From Avena insularis (lineage: Eukaryota > Streptophyta > Magnoliopsida > Poales > Poaceae): a stretch of 64,000 nucleotides of DNA. Position numbers and translations under genes: made by a program. Where the stretch lies: NCBI GenBank assembly GCA_023614405.1, contig CM042694.1, positions 356,208,010-356,272,009 of the forward strand, read 5' to 3'. The notes beneath the pieces are model-generated. The model ran no database searches. It was not told where the DNA came from and was given only the letters and a program-made list of their open reading frames with translations. Below are positions 22,474 to 35,700 of this stretch, one piece after another; position 1 is the first letter of the stretch; each line of letters opens with the position of its first letter.

Positions 22474-25400
22474 TGTAACACCCTCGAATCGACCCTATGC
22501 AAGTTTTAGCGCTTCCCGCCAAACCCGCATAGAAATGATTCAAGGACGCCCACCAGGCACTTGCGTGCGGGTGGAGAACGAAGTAATACCATTACACATT
22601 AGTCCACGATGGAACCCACAGAACATATATATACAACAACGACTCCATGAGTCAAGAATACAGATATACTATACAAAGATCCAAATCACCTTGAAAACGA
22701 TAGAGCGTCCGACTACGGACAAGATGCAAATGGGGCTAAGAGCCCTGAAGAATAACCAATGGCGTCCATAACCCTGCCCAGGCCAGGCCAGAAAGGTAAC
22801 CCTGCTAACGACGTCGATCTCAAACCTGCTAAAACAAAAGGGGTGCCGACAAAGGGAAAAGGAAAAAGAGGAGCGGTCAGTACTGAGGCCAGTACATGGC
22901 GAGGCTAGAATTCGACGGCTCTCGCCAACATAGGTATGGTGGACTGAAGCGGCAGCGCAGCATGCATAAACAACCTATAGAGACTCAATACAACTATCGG
23001 CTATTAGAGAGGGATAAGAAAGACCTATCCAGATCCAACCTGATACTAACACCAATCATACCCATCCTGGTCTTTCCCCCTCGAGACCAAATGAGGAAGT
23101 CCAACCAAGGAACTCACACAGTTGGCAGTTTTATTCATTACATTATAGTTGAAGCACTTACTAGTCAGATATAGATAGTATGGGTCATCCTAATAGCATA
23201 AGTTGTGGGCAATTTTAGTTAACCATTCAGTTGTAGTTGCAGTACTTACTAGTCAGATACAATTAGCATGTGACATCCCAAACCCAGTAGTTGTTGACAC
23301 TTATTTCATTTCATTGAAGTTGTGATACTTAATAGGCAGGTATAACATGACACGATACACCCCAGTTCCACCAGTTGTTGGCACTTTTATTATCCATTCC
23401 ATTGTAGTGAAGCTGATTACTAGTCACATATTAAGTCAAATTTATAGCACTACTTTAGTTATGCTTGTCTATGATCGAGATACTGTGCTCCAAGTCGTCC
23501 ATAACCGCGGACATAGCTTTCAGAAATTTTTACCCTGCAGGGGTGCACAAATAGCAACACACACGATCAACCTTGGAAAAACCAAATCAAAACCCAACGA
23601 GGCTTTCACGACAAAGCAATCACAGGATTCATAAAATATTTCAGGGGGCCACCCCACTAAGCTACCATAATGAAGTTGGCGGCTCAGACGGACCGTGGTT
23701 TGTGACAATGGTCGTAAGCATTGGGAACCCGAAAGTGTTACTGGGCTTGTCGATATCGCGAAAACATTCCATGTTCCAAAACAGTACAGGTGCTCCACGC
23801 ACAATCATAAATAAAGCAGTAAGGCATGGCATAAGTACATGATAGTAATAAAGCCTCAAACTACTTGTGGCCCCAAGAAATAAGAAATGAATCAAGCTCT
23901 GGCTAAGGGGGACCCATAGGGTCTCCCGGATGTGGATAGTGTGAATAATCAAGGAACAGGTATCAAGTACTTGGGGCCTACGCGACACAAGTGGACATGA
24001 AAAACCAAATAGCATATATTGCCCACCGGTGCCTCTTTCATTAGTTCTCCCAGCAATTTAATAGTTGTATTTAAAGTCATGATCCTCTCCACCATAAAGC
24101 ATATGACAACATTCCAACAACTGTGTGGTACTTCACGACACGAGATCGCACCTGGGCAAGCGACTACGACTCGCAAGACCATCTATCTATCAAACAACAG
24201 GCAATAGGATGTGTCCAAGGCAATATAGAGGCTGGAAGGTATATAAATGGTGCACGGAAACTAAAGCATCGCAATACGGGTAGCAATAGATCAACAGGAG
24301 GAAGTAAAGACTATAAATGCAAAATAGGTAGAAAGGGGGAGAATGCTCGCCTGGAAACATAGCCGGAGATAAATTATCCGAAGAAATTGCCGATACTCGC
24401 ATCAACTCAACGGCCTAATGCGTGAAGAAGCAAAGCACTAGAAGAAACATCGGATACACTATTTAATACTACGGCAGAAGATCGGAATGATGCATATATG
24501 ATTTATGACATGGCACAGATGCAATGCAACTAGGCAATATTAAGCGGAACTAGGGTCCCGACATTTAATTAGATGGTTCATGTTGTTTAATATACCCGCA
24601 ATTTAAATGTTGTCTTAACAAGGCAAAACAAGGCATCACTTCGCTACACAAATTTCAATGGAGCCATTATAAGACTAAAATGGCTCGCATATGATCTCCA
24701 TATTTAATTTAGGTGATTCCTCGAAATAGCCCCAAACACCCACAATATGCATGTAAGTAAGAATGATTCATATGCAACAATTATATATGTCATATTATAA
24801 AAATAGGGTCGGAAAAGAGGGTCACACATCTAGGGTCGAAGATCTTGGGTTCCAAAGGTTTAATGGGGTTCAGGCTTGGTGGATCGGTCTTCGGACTCTG
24901 GGAACGGGGCTCCAGGATCTGTGAGGAGATCTTGCCGTTCGAGGTCTCGGCATCTTTAGGTCCGAGAGGTAGATCTCGGCGTCCGTGCCCTCTTCGGTTT
25001 TGAACTTGGGGTTTCGGCTTCGAGCGATGTCAACGACCTTGCACCGGTGCCCGGGTCTTCGGAAGATCTTGATGGAACCGGAAGTAAAACTTGGCATCGA
25101 AACGGCCATTAGGGGCGACGAGCTTGGTGTAACAAAGGTCTAGGACGACACGCTTGTCCGCAAAACATGTTGCGTCGCACACGCACCAAACAAACTAGAA
25201 CACCGACGAGGAAACATGAAAGAATGTGTTCGCGTTACCACATATGCCTGCAACAACACCAACGCGATAAACTGAGACAAAGATAGGGTTGTTGACGATC
25301 TTGAAAAGCAACCACGGCTTGGGACAAAACAGTACACGGGCTGGGAGCCGGTTGAACAACTCGTGTTGTGGCTCACGGTCACGGACAGGAGGCATCAAGG

Positions 25401-26638
25401 GCAACGACACTAGGCCAGGGAAGGCGCGGCGAGGAGGACGGCGGCCGGACGCGGAGCATGCAGGGGGCTGAGGCAGCGATGTGGAAGACGAGCAAGGGAG
25501 GGCGACGGATGCAGGGCGGAGGCCGACAAGGAGACGATGACGAGGTCGAGGACGACCTGGGCCATGGTGGCGGACGGAACAGAGGCGAGCGGCTGAGGGC
25601 GTGGCAGCTGGCGCCAAGAGAGACGAGGGAGGACGGTCGGGTCGCGTCGGTACCTGAGGTCGCGCGGCGGCGCATCGCTGAAGGCGGGGACCGGCAGAGA
25701 GGGGCGTAGGGAAGGACTCGGCGGCGACGGCTTCGTGGCCAGCCTCGCTGGCGACGCTAGGGCTTGGGGACGGCTGCGGCGGCGTGAGCTTGAGCGGTGG
25801 CCGGAGAGGAGATGTGGAGCAGCGGCAGAGAGAGGTCCGTGATGGTGCGGCGTCGCGGCGGAGGGCGGCCACACGCGGCAGCGTGGAGAGAGAGGCGGCA
25901 GGGATCGATCGGGGTCGGGGCGGTGTGCGGCTGGCTAGGGAGATCGATGGGGTTCGAGGGAGGGGCACGGGTTTGGGGACTGGCGGTAGGTGGCGATGGG
26001 ATTAGGTGGGGCCAGGGCATGTTGAGTGCGACGAGAACGACACGGGGGAAGTGGGGATCACGAGGAGCAGTGAGCGGGGCGTGTCGGGACTCGGTAGCAT
26101 GGGAGTGGGATCAAGGCCGTGTGGTGGAGCACGTGGGGCCGGGTTGTGGTAACGTACGTGTCGCACTGGTGGGTCTTGCAAGATGGGGCTAGCTGCGGGG
26201 CTGGGTCAGCGCTAGCGTGAGGCAGGGTGGTGGCGGCGGCTGTGGGCAGTAGGTGGGGTGGTGGTTAGGGTTAGGACTAGATTAGGTTAGGGTTGAGTTA
26301 GGGTTTGGTCTGGAGGTGGCCGGCTGGGCTTTTGGGCCTGGCTGGCTGCCTCCCAAAAATAATGTAAGTTTTACTTATTCATTTATAAGATTATTGTAAT
26401 TAGTTTTTAGAGAAATAAAAATATCTAGGTAGACCCAGAGTTTTCATTTGAAGTAAATCCAGGATATTTGGAAAACAAAGATAGGCTTTTAGAAAATAGT
26501 TTTAGGCAAATTGTATGCATGATGATATGACGATGCTCAAATGCAATGTGGCATGATGACATGAGCATGCGGTCATGATGAGGCACAAAACAGAAAAACT
26601 AAGTGATTTTCTGGTAGTGGTTTTATCGGGGTGCTACA
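22474..26638 (-). repeat. E5 3' LTR (4165 bp)
   Basis: TGTAACACCC at 22474 to GGTGCTACA at 26638. It contains a GC-rich block at about 25380-26220 and AT-rich ends. Compared with the other copy it has extra short segments near 24300 and 24745. Long frames in the GC-rich block on both strands are compositional and not conserved as proteins in the second copy. Confidence 0.9.
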
Positions 26639-27460
26639 ATTCGACACCACTAACAATGGATCTCGCCCTCGAGATCCGCCTCATGGTATGGGGAGAAGGC
26701 TGATGAGCGGATTCTGCTTGCTTCGTGTAGATCCTTGCGACACCACTAACAAGGATTCCTTCTCCACCTTGAATTCGGCGACACCACCAACAAGGGGTCG
26801 TTGTCCATGTTCGTCGAGAGAACACTCCGGAGAAAACAAAAGGCGAGGGTAGAGGTCTCAACAAATAAGGACACCTCTAGCTTCCGTGGACGGAGTAAAA
26901 TTGCTTAATCCACCGATTCGATGTACAAGAGCGAATGGTAAGAGTAGTCGGATGGTGATCAGTCCATCGCGCACCCAAAGCATTACTCTGCACATGAATA
27001 GCAGAACTACACAACCAACTCTCTGAATCAGACTAAAGATCTCGACAAACGAGGTTCGGAAACAAGAGAGTGATGCAGACTCTGCAACGAATCTGATGTA
27101 GAAGACGTTGTCATGTTGGAAAACACCGGAATGCACAAGAAGGAACAAAGAGAAGTCCAACAGATGAAGGATTCCTCAGATAGCATGAAGACCAGATGTA
27201 GAAGCACCATTACAAAAGGAGGAAGCGAAACCCTGAAGGTACGACGGAAACCCAACCACGAGAATTCCTTGACTTGAAGAAAAAGGTAAGAGAGCAGATT
27301 TAAAACACGCAGAGCTAAGAGGAGAAGAGCATAGTGGTAAGGAGTAAAAATAGACCTAATCAGATCTATCCAACCGATTTTTGCAAATAGTTTTGACACT
27401 CTACATCGTCCGTTAGCTAGGTTATCCTATAGGCTGGACCACTGGGGTATCGCAACTGCT
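26639..27460 (-). other. E5 internal region, non-coding
   Basis: It has no similarity to gag, protease, RT, RNase H or integrase. On the minus strand an open frame 27399-27028 (123 codons) starts near the primer binding site; it is hydrophobic, matches nothing I recognise and is likely chance. Near the 3' LTR the motif CGACACCACTAACAA occurs three times (listed separately). Confidence 0.8.
26641..26800. repeat. Three copies of a CGACACCACTAACAA motif in E5 interior
   Basis: TTCGACACCACTAACAATGG (26640), TGCGACACCACTAACAAGG (26737) and GGCGACACCACCAACAAGG (26779) occur within 160 bp just inside the 3' LTR, spaced about 97 and 42 bp. The flanking sequence also partly repeats. Confidence 0.75.
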
Positions 27461-27474
27461 GGGCTCTGATACCA
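27461..27474 (-). other. E5 primer binding site
   Basis: On the minus strand TGGTATCAGAGCCC, three bases from the LTR end. It fits the initiator-Met tRNA site of plant LTR retrotransposons and fixes the orientation of E5. Confidence 0.85.
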
Positions 27475-27477
27475 CTT

Positions 27478-30400
27478 TGTAACACCCTCGAATCGGCCCT
27501 ATGCAAGTTTTAGCGCTTCCTGCCAAACCCGCATAGAAACGATTCAAGGACGCCCACCAGGCACTTGCATGCGGGTGGAGAACGAAGTAATACATTACAC
27601 ATTAGTCCACGATGGAACCCACAGAACATATATATATACAACAACGACTCCATGAGTTAAGAATACAGATATACTATATAAAGATCCAAATCACCTTGAA
27701 AACGATAGAGCGTCCGACTACGGACAAGATGCAAATGGGGCTAAGAGCCCTGAAGAATAACCAATGGCATCCATAACCCTGCCCAGGCCAAGCCGGAAGG
27801 GTAACCCTGCTAACGACGTCGATCTCAAACCTGCTAAAACAAAAGGGGTGCCGACAAAGGGCAATGGAAAAAGAGGAGCGGTCGATCGAGGCCAAGACAC
27901 AGCGAGGCTAGAATTCACGCTCTCGCCTACATAGGTATGGTGGATCAAGCGGCACAAAGCATGCATAAACAACCTATAGAGACTCAATACAACTATCGAC
28001 TATTAGAGAGGGATAAGAAAGACCTATCCGGATCCAACCTGATACTAACACCAATCATACCCATCCTGGTCTTTCCCCCTCGAGACCAAACGAGGAAGTC
28101 AAACCAAGGAACTCACACAGTTGGCAGTTTTATTCATTACATTATAGTTAAAGCACTTACTAGTCAGATATAGATAGCATGAGTCATCCTGATAGCATAA
28201 GTTGTGGGCAATTTTAGTTAACCATTCAGTTGTAGTTGCAGTACTTACTAGTCAGATACAATTAGCATGTGACATCCCAAACCCAGTAGTTGTTGACACT
28301 TTTATTTCATTTCATTGAAGTTGCGATACTTAATAGGCAGGTATAACATGACACGATACACCCCAGTTCCACCAGTTGTTGGCACTTTTATTATCCATTC
28401 CATTATAGTGAAGCTGATTACTAGTCACATATTAAGTCAAATTTATAGCACTACTTTAGTTATGCTTGTCTATAGATAATGTGCTCCAAGTCGTCCATAA
28501 CTGCGGACATAGCTTTCAGAAAGTTTTACCCTGCAGGGGTGCACAAATAGCAACACACACACGATCAACCTCGGAAAAACCAAATCAAAACCCAACGAGG
28601 CTTTCACGACAAAGCAATCACAGGATTCATAAAATATTTCAAGGGGCCACCCCACTAAGATACCCGCAACGAAGTTGGCCGGCTCCGAGACGGACCCAGG
28701 GTTTGTGACAATTGCTGTAAAACGACTGGGAACCCTAAAGTGTGACTGGGCTTGTCGATATCGCGAAAACATTCCACGTTCCAAAATAGTACAGGTGCTC
28801 CACGCACAATCATAAATAAAGCAGTAAAGCATGGCATAAGTACATGATAGTAATAAAGCCTCAAACTACTTGTGGCCCCAAGAAATAAGAAATGAATCAA
28901 GCTCTGGCTAAGGGGGATCCATAGGATCTCCCAGATGTGGATAGTGCGAATAATCAAGGAACATGTATCAAGTACTCGGGGCCTACGGGACACAAGTGGA
29001 CATGAAAAACCAAATAGCATATATTGCCCAGTTCCTCTTTCATTAGTTATCCCAGAAATTTAATAGTTGTATTTAAAGTCATGATCCTCTCCACCGTAAA
29101 GCATATGACAACATTCCAACAACTGTGTGGTACTTCACGACACGGGATCGCACCTTAGCAAGCGACTACGACTCGCAAGACCATCTATCTATCAAACAAC
29201 AGGCAATAGGATGTGTCCATGGCAATATAGAGGCTGCAAGGTATATAAATGGTGCACGGAAACTAAAGCATCGCAATAAGGGTAGCAATAGATCAACAGG
29301 AGAAAGGGGGAGATGCTCGCCTGGAAACATAGCCGGAGATACATTATCCGAAGAACTTGCCGATACTCGCATCAACTCAACGGCCTAATCCGTGAAGAAG
29401 CAAAGCACTAGAAGAAACATCGGATACACTATTTAATACTACGGCAGAAGATCGGCATGATGCATATATGATGTATGACATGGCACAGATGCAATGCAAC
29501 TAGGCAATATTAAGCGGAACTAGGGTCCCGACATTTAATTAGATGGTTCATGTTGTTTAATATGCCCGCAATTTAAATGTTGTCTTAACAAGGCAAAACA
29601 AGGCATCACTTCGCTACACAAATTTCAATGGAGCCATTATAAGACTAAAATGGCCCGCATATGATCTCCATATTTAATTTAGGTGATTCCTCAAAATAGC
29701 CCCAAACACCCACAATAGGGTCGGAAAAGAGGGTCACACATCTAGGGTCGAAGATCTTGGGTTCCGAAGGTTTAATGGGGTTCGGGCTTGGTGGATCGGT
29801 CTTCAGACTCCGGGAACAGGGCTCCAGGATCCGTGAGGACATCTTGCCGTCCGAGGTCTCGACGTCTTCGGGTCCGAGAGGTAGATCTTGGCGTCCGTGC
29901 CCTCTTTGGTTTCGAACTTGGGGTTTCGGCTTCGAGCGATGTCAACGACCTTGCACCGGTGCCCAGGTCTTCGGAAGATCTTGATGGAACCAGAAGTAAA
30001 ACTTGGCATCGAAACAACCATCAGGGGCGACGAGCTTGGTGTAACAAAGGTCTAGGACGACACGCTTGTCCACAGAACATGTTGCGTCGCACACGCACCA
30101 AACAAACTAGAACACCGATGAGGAGACATGAAAGAATGTGGTCGCATTACCACATATGCCTGCAACAACACCAATGCGATAAACTAAGACAAAGACAGGG
30201 TCATTGACGATCTTGAAAAGCAACCACGGCTTGGGACAACACCGTACATGGGGTGGGAGCCGGTTGAACTGCTCGTGCTGTGGCTCGCGGTCACGGACGG
30301 GAGGCATCAACGGCGACGACACCAGGCCGGGGAAGGCGCGGCGCCGGCTTGCCGAAGGGCGGCAAGGAGGACGACGGCCGGACGTGGAGCTTGTAGGGGG

Positions 30401-30569
30401 ATGAGGCGGCGATGCAGCCGCGTAGGGACGCAGCGAGGAGACGATGACGAGGTCGAGGACGACCTGGGCCATGGCGGTGGCCGGAACAGAGGCGAGCGGC
30501 TGAGGGCACGGCAGCTGGCGCCAGGAGAGATGAGGGAGGACGGTCGGGTTGCGTCGGTGCCTGAGGTCG
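27478..30569 (-). repeat. E5 5' LTR, first segment
   Basis: It starts TGTAACACCC at 27478 and is collinear with 22474 onward until 30569, where E6 is inserted. The copy continues at 39070. The break lies in the GC-rich block after CTGAGGTCG, which corresponds to 25660-25669 of the uninterrupted copy. Confidence 0.9.
30565..30569. other. E6 target site duplication, left copy
   Basis: GGTCG before the LTR; the right copy at 39070-39074 is AGTCA, differing by two G-to-A transitions. The uninterrupted E5 LTR has GGTCG at this site. Confidence 0.7.
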
Positions 30570-31553
30570 TGATGCAGCCCATCCTACGGACGCTTCTACA
30601 TCTACACCAACAAGTCCCCCAAGTGGACCCATGACTCGTGCCCGAGCCAAACTCCTCCAAGCTAAGGTGAACTCGCTCCTCTCTTCGTGCCAATTTGATA
30701 CCTCCTTGGATGGCGTGCTACTTCATACCACTACTTTGTGCATCATCAGGTACGATCCCCCGCCGCGTCGACCCACGAGCCCTGAAACTACACCTGAGCT
30801 GAAGCTTCCTGAGCCGGAGTGTCCGCCCGACTCCAGCCGGAGTGTCCGGCGTAGCCGGAGTGTCCGGCCTGCCCCCGCCCCGTCTGGACTCGGACATTCA
30901 GAAGGTCAAATCGGACACCTCCCGGACACCACCCGGAGTGTCCGGCCACCTCGGACTGTCCGGTCATGCCGACCCGGACTGTCCGGCCCAAGCGATGGGC
31001 CTGCGAGCCTAGCTGGGCCCTATGGCCCATGTACCCCTCTACTTCGCCTAGAACTCTACTTTAATGCCTGAATTACCCCTAAACTTGTGGATGACCTATA
31101 TATAGACCCCCACCTCCATTGTAAACCCTAGGCTTGATATTGGAATTAGTGGAAACCCCTTTGTGGATCTATCTAATTCTTGCCTCATGCTCCTTGACTA
31201 AGGAGCACCAATATCCCCAAACCTCGTTGGAGTTTGCATCGTGCCTCCGCGTTGTACAAGGCCTAGGGATCGGTGTCCCTTTGCCTAGACGTCAAGATCT
31301 CACCGAGTCTCCCATATCGCTGTGCCAGTTCGAGAGAGAGTCCTCCGCCCGACGCCGATCCTAGGGATTGCGCCGGACCGGTCACCGCCGGCGTGAGCTA
31401 TTGGTGTTTATCGTGGTCTTGCGTGTGTGTGTTCATCGCGTTCTTCGTGCGTGTGTTCATCGTGTTCATCCTTCTCTCCTTCCCCCGCACACCACCCTCG
31501 ATTTGAAAGGGAATCGTGAAAGATCGGGCCACCCTAGAGGTTTGCCCTCAACA
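30570..31553 (+). repeat. E6 5' LTR (984 bp)
   Basis: TGATGCAGCCC to CCCTCAACA. It contains arrays of the near-palindrome CCGGAGTGTCCGG (30830-30990), a TATA box (TATATATA at 31097-31104) and the conserved MTRARAKLLQAKVN coding stretch near its start. Confidence 0.95.
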
Positions 31554-31556
31554 TAT

Positions 31557-31570
31557 TGGTATCAAGAGCT
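31557..31570 (+). other. E6 primer binding site
   Basis: TGGTATCAAGAGCT three bases after the LTR end. It matches the initiator-Met tRNA-type site with one extra A. Confidence 0.85.
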
Positions 31571-32782
31571 TCGTTGCTCATGATTTCCCCCACAAATTTT
31601 TCTTCTATCCACCAAAAATTCGAAAATTCCCACAAAAAACAGCCCATATTTGCCTTTGGATCGATCTCTTGACTTGGAGTGTTATTTGTGGTTTTGATCC
31701 GACCAAACCTTGTCTAAGGAGTTGGTCCAGCTTTATCTTGCGTTTTCCCAGCCCGATTTGGCCAGTTTTTCGCGGATTTGAGGCCCGAAGGCGAGGATTT
31801 CCGCTCAAGAACACGAGCAGGAAACCCGCGCCGGAGTGTCCGGCCGAACCAGACCGGAGTGTCCGGCTAGACCGGAGTATCTGGCCCATACAGATCGAGT
31901 GTTCGGCTGTAACGCCAGTTTTGACAGTTTTGCCTCATTTATTCGCATTGGCTAATCTCCTTTGTTTGCTCGTGTCCCGTGTGCGTGTCAGCAAGTACCA
32001 GCAAGCTTCCGCATCATCAACTTACGCGCTCATCGACACCACGGACCACGAACACCATCCCGCACCACCGACGCCAAGTTCATCATCAAAGAAGGTATAA
32101 CTTGCGTCACCTTGTTACCTACCCCATGAGAGTGGCTCATCTTGTGTTTGCTTGAGCATTGTGCATTTGTCCTCGGATAGTGAGAGTGCAAGAGCAATAG
32201 CAAGTGTGACTAGGTAGCACCAAGGGAGAGCAAAAAAAAGATACAAAGTAAAAGCAAAAGAAAAATAGTCTCCCCTTGCAAAAGAGAGTCTCAAAGCTTG
32301 TAAGCAAGAGAGAAAGAAGAGCGCCCAAGGCAAGTGCACAAATCCATTGCTCACTTTTCCTCTTTGCAAACGAGCCACGGTCTCTCCTTGCATTGGCACG
32401 ACAACGAGCTTAGTCTTTGTTAGGACATTTAGTTTGCTCATTTTCATAGTCGTGTCAATCCCAACTTTCTCCACGTGTGTGTACATAGTCGTAGGTTCCC
32501 GTCACCCTTTTGAGTTGTTGACCTTCGCCTTTGAATTAGGTTTTGTTGGATTTTTACCACTTTTGACTATCCCTTTTCTTTTGGTTGGTTCTTTGGCTTT
32601 CCACAATCCTAACCTACCACCAACAAGCTTTTGAGAGTTAGTTCTTTCTTTAGTGTGCGTTTTCTTTGCAATTCCACTTTGCACGCTAATAGCTCTCACT
32701 TGTGGTTTCTAGTTTGGTGCAATACCCAAGGTGAGGTACAAGGCTAACACCACCATATTCCACTTCCATATACAATACTTGT
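31571..32782 (+). other. E6 untranslated leader
   Basis: About 1.2 kb without coding similarity. It contains one more CCGGAGTGTCCGG group (31830-31900), purine-rich AAGAG/AAGCAA stretches around 32220-32330 and T-rich stretches after 32400. Similar blocks (AAGGTATAACTT, AAGAGAGTC..AAAGCTT, TAGTCTTTGTTAGGACA) occur in the E4 leader at 40068-40450. Confidence 0.75.
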
Positions 32783-35700
32783 GTGTTTTGCATGATGGAT
32801 ATGCACGGTGAGACGAGCCAACCACCCTCCCCCCAAGGAGAAGATCAAGGTCCATACATGACGCGTGCAAGTCACTTCATCATCCGCCAAGAGTTCCGTG
32901 AACGTTGCCAAGCACTTGAGACGCGACAAGATGAACAATTTGGCGAGATGCAAGCTGAGTTCAAGAACATCGACAACCGCTTCGACGGCCTCGAACGACA
33001 AATGCATGCAATGCATCACAACTTCGGCCACCAAAATGAAGCGCTCCAACGCTCCGTCGCCGAAACAAATGACAATCTTCGACGCCTCATCGACGGCATG
33101 ACAAGACCATGTTCACGCGCATCAAGCTCGGCAAGTTCTTCGCATCGTCATGCACCTCTTCCACAAGATCTACATCAAAGTGCTCACAGAAGCAATGATG
33201 CCCCCGTGGTTGAAGATGGAATCTCTTCGAACTATGTACCTTCCCCACGACACGCCGCAACATCAAGCTATGATGGTGACCTCTCTTCAAGGCCACGAGC
33301 AAGGCAAGAAGCACACCGTCATCACGCAAGGGCACTAGTGATCCAACAAGAGCAACCACAAGAGGAACCGCAAGTACAACCGCAAGTCTACCACCATCGA
33401 CCGCGACACATACTTGACACAACAAGTGATGACTCCAATTTGGAGAATCAAGCTCGTCATCGACGTGAAGCTCTCCAAGATCCTCCTCCTCGTCATCAAC
33501 GTCATGAACGTCAACAACAACACCATGGTCATCACGCGGCGCCTCCTCCCCATCAACAAAACTTGGAGCGTCAAGTGATACAAGTTGAGCGATGCCCACC
33601 ACGTCAAGAGGCTCATGACCATGTTCTTCGCCGTGAGGCCCAAGCGCCTCAACCACGTCAACAACCGCGCCAAGAGCAACAGCAAGCTCTTCAACAACAA
33701 TATCAAGAGCACGCTCCGCAACAAGGACGTGAGAACCAAGTTCCACCTCCCCAAATACAAGATAATCAACAAGGTCACCAAGCTCGTCGCAATGACCGCA
33801 ACGATGAAGAAACTTTTGGCAAGCTCAAGTTCACAATGCCCAAGTTCATCGGATCCAATGACCCCGAAGAATACCTCTCGTGGGCACTCAAAGTCGACAA
33901 GATCTTCCACATGCACAACTATAGCAACGAGAAGATGGTTGCCATGGCTTCGCTAGAGTTTGATGATTACGCCAACCTTTAGTGGGAACAAGTTCAAGTT
34001 GCTCGTGATGCAAGCCAAGAACCGCCAATCACAACTTGGCATGACATGAAGGCTCACATGAGATCCCGGTTCGTCCCCGCGCATTACACGCGTGACCTCT
34101 TCAACAACCTTCAAGCGCTTCGTCAAGGGACAAAGACCGTGGAAGAGTACTTCAAGGAAATGGAACTCAACTTGATTTGCGCCAACATTGATGAGCGCAC
34201 GGAGCAAACAATGACACGTTTCCTTTTTGGGTTGAACCACCCAATCAAGCGCATCATCGAGTTCCAACCCTACAACAACATGGTTGAGCTTGTGCACATC
34301 GCAACAAAGGCTGAACGTCAAGTGCAAGAGGATATCAAATACAACAAGCCCAAGACGTATTTCACCTACAAGCAAGCTTCAACCGCTACACCAACAACTT
34401 TCAATGGTAGCTCATCAAGCACCTCCAAGCCTTCCTTCAAGCCCACACTTCCTCAAGGAAAACTGCCCCCAAGTGGCAAGCAAGCAAAGAGTGATACACC
34501 TTTCAACGGTGAATGCTACAAGTGTGGAGGTAAAGGACACAAGTCGGCCGAATGTGGAAATAAGAAAGTCTTGTTCATCCACGACAATGGTGATGAAGAG
34601 TACTTGAGTGAAGATGAGTTTGATGCCCGTGTTAAGGAAGCAATGGCAAGGCAACAAGTGGAAGATGATCAAGAACTCCTCATGTGTGAACATGACGCAA
34701 GTCCATCGCTTGTAGTCACAAGGATCTTGACCACTCAAGCACAAGAGCATGAAGACCAACGCTCCAATATCTTCTAAACACGAGCCGACATCAATGTCAA
34801 ATCTATCAAGGTGATTATTGACGGAGGGAGTTGTCACAACCTTGCTAGCACTGAGTTGTGTGAGAAGCTCAACCTCACCCTCCATCCACACAAGCACCCC
34901 TACCACGTGCAATGGCTAAGTGACCAAGGGTCCGTGAAGATTAAGCATACCGTATCGGTCTCCTTCGCCATTGGTCCTTACAAAGATACGGTGGAGTGTG
35001 ATGTGGTTCCTATGACAGTTTGCCACATGCTTCTAGGTCGACCATGGAAATTTGACAAGGCTGCTCAACATGATGGTCGCACCAATGTATACACCTTCAA
35101 ATGGCTCAACAAAACATGTGTTTTGCAACCGATGACTCCTAGCCAAATAATTGCGGACAATGCAAAGGCTTTAGCGAGGGCGCAAAGCACAACATCTACT
35201 TGTGAGAAGAGCAGTGAGAGAGAGAACCACCTCATAGTGAGTGAGAGCCACAAGCCAAATTCGAGTGGAAAAACAAAGAGTGTTCTCCTTGCCACCAAAA
35301 GTGAGATGAGAGATGTTCGAAACAACCCATCAATCTTGCACTATGTCCTCCTTTGCAAAGGACTAGCGCAAGGAACTAGCGAATTAACCAATGTTCCTCC
35401 ATCTTTGATGAGTGTTTTGCAGGAATTCAAGGATGTGTTCCCCGAAGAGCTTCCACATGGACTACCTCCTCTTCGCGGCATCAAACATCGCATTGACCTC
35501 ATCCCCGGTGCACCACTTCCAAACCGTGCCGCTTACCGCACGAACCCGGAGGAGACAAAGGAGATTGAACGTCAAATCAACCAACTCGTCTCCAAAGGTT
35601 TGATCCAAGTTAGCACTAGTCCAAGTGCCGTACCCGTGATTCTTGTTCCAAAGACGGATGATACGTTACGGTTATGCATGGACTGCCGTCCAATCAATGC

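Noticed and set aside
25195..25968. A 257-codon minus-strand frame and overlapping plus-strand frames in a GC-rich block
   Set aside because: They lie inside the E5 LTR. The frames exist on both strands because of high GC and are broken or different in the second LTR copy (30107-30472 and 39082-39366); no domain is recognisable.
27028..27399. A 123-codon hydrophobic frame in the E5 interior, starting near the primer site
   Set aside because: No similarity to gag or any family I know, low complexity, and only one copy visible; chance is more likely.
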